NCBI GenBank assembly: GCA_036320915.1
Contig: JAXBDG010000020.1
Location: 186,001-250,000 of the forward strand
From: Linnemannia elongata
Taxonomy: Eukaryota > Mortierellomycota > Mortierellomycetes > Mortierellales > Mortierellaceae
DNA length: 64,000 nt
Direction: 5' to 3'
Under the pieces are notes generated by a model. It was not told where the DNA came from. It made no database searches and saw only the letters and a list, made by a program, of their open reading frames with translations. Position 1 is the stretch's first letter. Every line of letters begins with the position of its first letter. The position numbers were made by a program, and so were the translations under genes. Below are positions 60,500 through 64,000 of this stretch, piece by piece.

Positions 60500-61390
60500 A
60501 TTCAAGCTTGCTTACTCTGCCTGTTTTCTACTCTAGGTGAACAATTACGCGTTTGTTTTCTTTACGCCTTCCGTCGTCGGCGATCGAGTTGGACCGACTG
60601 ACCGAACGACTCACCTGAAGGACCGTTGAACAGCAAAGGATTACGCGTATTGTTCACGGAGGAGTGATAGAGCGGAATATGCTCATGAGAAATCCTGATC
60701 ACTGGCGCGTTACTTTCGCAAACCCCTTTCAGTGTACCATCGGGTTCATTCAGGATGTCAATGCTTACATGTCTATCAACTGTACCGTTCACGGTCGACC
60801 TAGGCCTTTGTTTTGTATTCTCAAACCATCGTTTCTTCTCGCCTATTATCGACTTTGATTTATGTTCGATCGTTTCTCCTTTCATGTCTGATTTCCCTCC
60901 TCGTCTTCTCGATTGTGGGTTCAAATTGACGGTGTTCAATGGCCCCTATTTTGTTCTCTCACTTTCACGTTCACCCTTGATCTTTGTTTGTAAGGATAAT
61001 ATAACAACAGGTTAGCAAATATCGATCGAAAGGTTTACCACCGATTCTTTTTTCCCAGGATGTAACCCTAGAGCAAAGTATGAAAGGAGTACGTGGATGC
61101 TATGTCCCTCCAGCTTCATTTTTTTTGTTGCCTATGGCTCATGATCCTTCACCGCATGCCTTTGACCACCATTTCATCGATCCTCGCCTATCCATGGAAC
61201 AACGAATCGCTGCGGCGTGAGGCATCTAGAAAATAGCACGACATTTACATATCTTTCATCTAGGGCTGCATCCCTTGCCCTAGCTAAAATCCAGGACCGA
61301 GTAATCATGCGTCACGTGGAAGGTAGGATGCGACTGTCGAAAAAACAAGTGCCAAGAGTGGTCAAAAAGCTGAGGCCGTTCCCCTCATAT
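60500..61390 (+). repeat. Copy 1 of a diverged direct repeat (unknown element)
   Basis: It aligns along its length with 62405-63245, with scattered substitutions and small indels. Shared blocks include CTGAAGGACCGTTG versus TTGAAGGACCGTTG, CTCATGAGAAATCCTGATC, GTGGGTTCAAATT, CTAGAGCAAAG and CACGTGGA. Relative to copy 2 it carries a stop codon and a 1-base deletion near 60590-60655, and about 120 extra bases near 61130-61280. The plus-strand frame encodes LMRNPDHWRVTFANPFQC, the cognate of LMRNPDRRRVTFANPVQC in copy 2. No terminal repeats or transposase were recognised. Confidence 0.75.
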
Positions 61391-61559
61391 TTTCGTTCGC
61401 GTACCCCCTTTTACATTGCCCATCTCTCATTAACATTTTCTTCCACCTTCTGTCTCGACCCCTCACGAATCAGAGCTCGCTTTTATCTTTCATCAGCCCC
61501 TTCCACGTCAGCCACTGTATCTTTCCCACTGTCATTCTCGCATCTCTTAAAGGTAATCT

Positions 61560-62400
61560 GTACAGTACAGGCATAGGCCACGATGGAAGTCCTGTCATAT
61601 TGGGTGACCACCTTTAGATGGGCCCCGGTCAACGGATTCATATCTCTGCCGCGTTGATTGGGGAGGGACCGCGTGGCGGATATGCTTTAGTCTACCGCCA
61701 CGTGCCCTTTAGCGGTCGTGCCGGTAGATTGTTGTATCCTTGTGAAAACTTGAAAAGAGGGGGAAACATTGAACACGCATGGTCGTGACTAACTGGTTGT
61801 TCATGCCTTTGGAGCAAAACAACTGTGGTACCTCTTGTACTCCTGCGTTCCACCTTTCTTTCTTTGTAAGTGTCCTAATTTGGTAAATGGTGTAGAAGAA
61901 ATGGCCCTAACGTTTACCTTATTTTCTTCTCATTTGTTATTGTGAAATGAACAGGCTGAGGAGAGGAGAATTGATGAGAAAGAAGCTAGGGTTCTTTATT
62001 GATCCCTGTGAAGATATATATTGGTCTCCTTCAACGCGGACAAGCTGTTTCAAAGACCGAAAGCGATGTAAGGTTTTGACGAGAGCAACGTCGTATCACC
62101 ATCGGTGTCGACAACGTCGAGCTCATCGGGAACAGAAGGAAAGAATGGTAACGAGCAGGAGTCTAGTGGCATGTTTGTTAACAAGTACTTGTCGTGGCTC
62201 TTAGAGCAGGAGACATCGTCGTCGAGGAGTGTTTCTTTTGCGTTGTTTGTGCAAGAGGTTGGATTCGTAGACTTGACAGATGCCAAAGTAGCGTGCGAAG
62301 CGCTGCTCACATCCTCTCGGTTCGAGGAGATCGCCGACGGGCGCTGATGGCGAGGCACGAGGTGTTTATGCGGAACAAGTTACAATCGTTTTGGTTGGGT
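61560..62400 (+). pseudogene. Probable gene relic between the two repeat copies
   Basis: Protein-like stretches occur in shifting frames with stops between them. Near 61619-61770 the frame reads GQRIHISAALIGEGPRGGYA then LVYRHVPFSGRAGRLL. Near 61980-62070 it reads LGFFIDPCEDIYWSPSTRTS. At 62072-62347 it reads FDESNVVSPSVSTTSSSSG, MFVNKYLSWLLEQE and FVQEVGFVDLTDAKVACEAL. Near 62345-62415 another frame gives MARHEVFMRNKLQSFWLGHL. This suggests one decayed multi-exon gene that may continue into repeat copy 2. I do not recognise the family. Confidence 0.4.
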
Positions 62401-62404
62401 CATT

Positions 62405-63245
62405 TATTCAAGATGGAGAGCTTGCTTGCTTCGACTATTTTTTTTTCGGTTCCTGTTCAAGGTGAATCATTACGCGTTTCGTTTTCCTTATGCTTTCAGT
62501 CGCCGGCGATCAAGTTGGATCGATCGACCGGACAACCCACTTGAAGGACCGTTGGACAGCAAAGGATTACGAGTAATTGTTTACGGAGGAATGACGGATC
62601 GAAATAAGCTCATGAGAAATCCTGATCGTCGGCGCGTTACCTTTGCAAACCCCGTGCAGTGTGCCACTAAGTTCATTCAGGATATCAAAGCTTATATGGC
62701 TTTCAACTGTGCCGTTCACTGTCGACTTAGCCTTTGTTTTGTGTTCACAAGGCCATCGTTTCTTCTCGCCTTTTATCGACGTTAACTAACATACGATTAC
62801 TCTTCGATTCATGCCTGATTTTCCCCCTCTTGACTTCCCTGTTGTGGGTTCAAATTAACGGTGCTCAATGGTGCCTTTGTTGTTTTCTCACTTTAACGTT
62901 GGTCACTTTTACTTCTTTTTCTGCAAGGGGAATAAAACAAAAGTTTAGCAACGATCGAACGGAGGTTTTGTCACCAATTCTTTTTTTTTTTTTTTTTTTT
63001 GCAGGATGTAACCTAGAGCAAAGCTTGAAAGGAGTACGTTGATGCAGCGTCCTTTCAGCCTCATTTTTTTTAGCCTATGCCTTCTCGGTGACTATCCCAC
63101 GGCATGTGAGTGGATGGGCTAAAATTCCCCAAAGCGATCGCGCATCACGTGGAGGGCCAGATGAGACTGTCTTTTTGTCATCTTCGCAAAAACAAGTGCC
63201 GACGACTGGTCTTAAGGCAGACACCGTTCCCCGCACTCCTTTTTT
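62405..63245 (+). repeat. Copy 2 of the diverged direct repeat
   Basis: Direct repeat of 60500-61390, offset by about 1.9 kb. A 119-codon frame covers 62426-62785 and includes NPLEGPLDSKGLRVIVYGG and VTFANPVQCATKFIQDIKAY. Comparison with copy 1 over about 46 codons shows roughly equal changes at codon positions 1 and 3 and fewer at position 2, so neither strand shows clear purifying selection. A 22-T run interrupts the 3' part. Confidence 0.75.
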
Positions 63246-63562
63246 TTTTCTTTAGCCTTCCACACTCTCACCTCCCCTTCTTACCCAACGAACACATACA
63301 TCTGCCATGTTCAGGTACAACTCGACCCAGCACTAACAAAAGGCGGACCTAAGGACATGAGGAGCATACAGGACAGGGCCAAGAATGGACACAAAGGCTT
63401 GGGAGTTATCAGCTACATCAAAACCCCCCAACAAACCCCCCTTCCCTTCCCCGGAGAACTTTTTAGCAAGGACAACCCCGTACTGTGATCATCCCGCACA
63501 TACGAAGTAAAAAGACCCAGCCAATCTGACGCTTTTGATACTCTTCGTTAACGAATCAATAG

Positions 63563-63818
63563 CAAGCTTGTCAACTTCTGGGTCAACAAGGCCGTTACCG
63601 AGTCGGTATGTCCCCTCTCTTCACCTACGCTCTGATGCAATCTCACCCCTTGACAAAAAACCTCTCCCTTCCCACCTGATTGCACATCAACTCACACTAT
63701 ATTCCTTTTTTTTGTCAACCCTGTGAACCCCCCCCCCCATAATAGCTCTTGAACAGCCCCAAGTTCCACCAGTTCGCCGCCAAGACCCACCACCACGTCA
63801 ACAACATCTCCAAGAATG
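63563..63818 (+). CDS. Two internal exons of a gene running off the right edge (partial)
   Basis: Exon 63563-63605 follows an acceptor (ATCAATAG) and reads KLVNFWVNKAVTES up to a GTATGT donor. Exon 63746-63818 follows AATAG, reads LLNSPKFHQFAAKTHHHVNN, and ends in a GTACGG donor. Codons are strongly C/G-ending, as in the other genes, and both junctions are in phase. The first exon and start are upstream but not certain; the frame beginning MRSIQDRAKNG at 63357 is a possible neighbour but does not join clearly. The window ends in ATACAG, which may be the next acceptor. The product looks like a small helical protein; I do not recognise it. Confidence 0.6.
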
Positions 63819-64000
63819 GTACGGCTCTACTACCACTTTCAATACCAACTAACACCTCTTCCTCACACAAACTCTCGACACTCACCCACCCGACAAAAAA
63901 ACAAGTGACAACCAGCAATCACATCGAGCAACACACCTACCTCACCCCTCCCACCAAAAAAAAAAAAAAAAAAAAAAAAAAAGCAAACGGGCCAATACAG

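Noticed and set aside
60920..60945. B-box-like GTGGGTTCAAATT in the repeat, suggesting a tRNA-derived SINE
   Set aside because: No matching A box or tRNA fold upstream, and the repeat has protein-like content instead.

Overview
The window is eukaryotic nuclear DNA, most likely from an early-diverging filamentous fungus. A Mucoromycota/Mortierella-type genome fits best, but that placement is inference. Genes carry short spliceosomal introns (roughly 60-350 nt) with GTAAGT/GTATGT-like donors and TAG/CAG acceptors. Codons are biased to C and G at third positions. Intergenic DNA is full of long pyrimidine tracts and A/T homopolymers. The protein set (propionyl-CoA carboxylase beta, a PTPMT1-type phosphatase, trimethyllysine dioxygenase, Wbp1, a STEEP1 homologue, Pex1, a Zn2Cys6-PAS factor) fits such a fungus. 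I spliced the genes by hand, and for most of them every exon phase closes exactly.

Layout. 1-201 (-): first exon of a probable mitochondrial protein. 1993-4641 (+): PCCB, with one apparent GC-AG intron. 4642-9429: long 3' flank followed by a 2.6-kb CT-rich leader. 9430-13364 (+): large Ser/Gln-rich protein of unknown function whose 5' third shows conflicting reading frames. 14954-16600 (-) and 16987-18551 (+): a PTPMT1-like phosphatase and an OCIA-like protein, divergent across 386 bp. 19572-21290 (-): F-box-like protein. 23695-35385 (+): four same-strand genes, namely trimethyllysine dioxygenase, the Wbp1/OST48 subunit, a STEEP1 homologue and PEX1. 36173-36688 (-): small protein with Cys-x-Cys-rich ends. 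37402-43156 (-): 1,818-residue Gln-rich protein. 43714-49065 (-): Zn2Cys6-PAS transcription factor whose zinc cluster is split by a 2.2-kb intron. 49066-60499: gene-poor DNA rich in homopolymers and microsatellites. 60500-63245: two diverged direct copies of an unknown element with degraded coding sequence between them. 63563-63818 (+): internal exons of a gene running off the right edge.

Theme. Several genes serve acyl and membrane-lipid metabolism in mitochondria and peroxisomes: PCCB (propionyl-CoA), PTPMT1 (cardiolipin precursor), trimethyllysine dioxygenase (carnitine) and PEX1 (peroxisomal matrix import). Wbp1 and STEEP1 act at the ER. I see no proof that they are co-regulated. No bacterial-type operon, CRISPR array, intact transposon, tRNA or rRNA gene was recognised.
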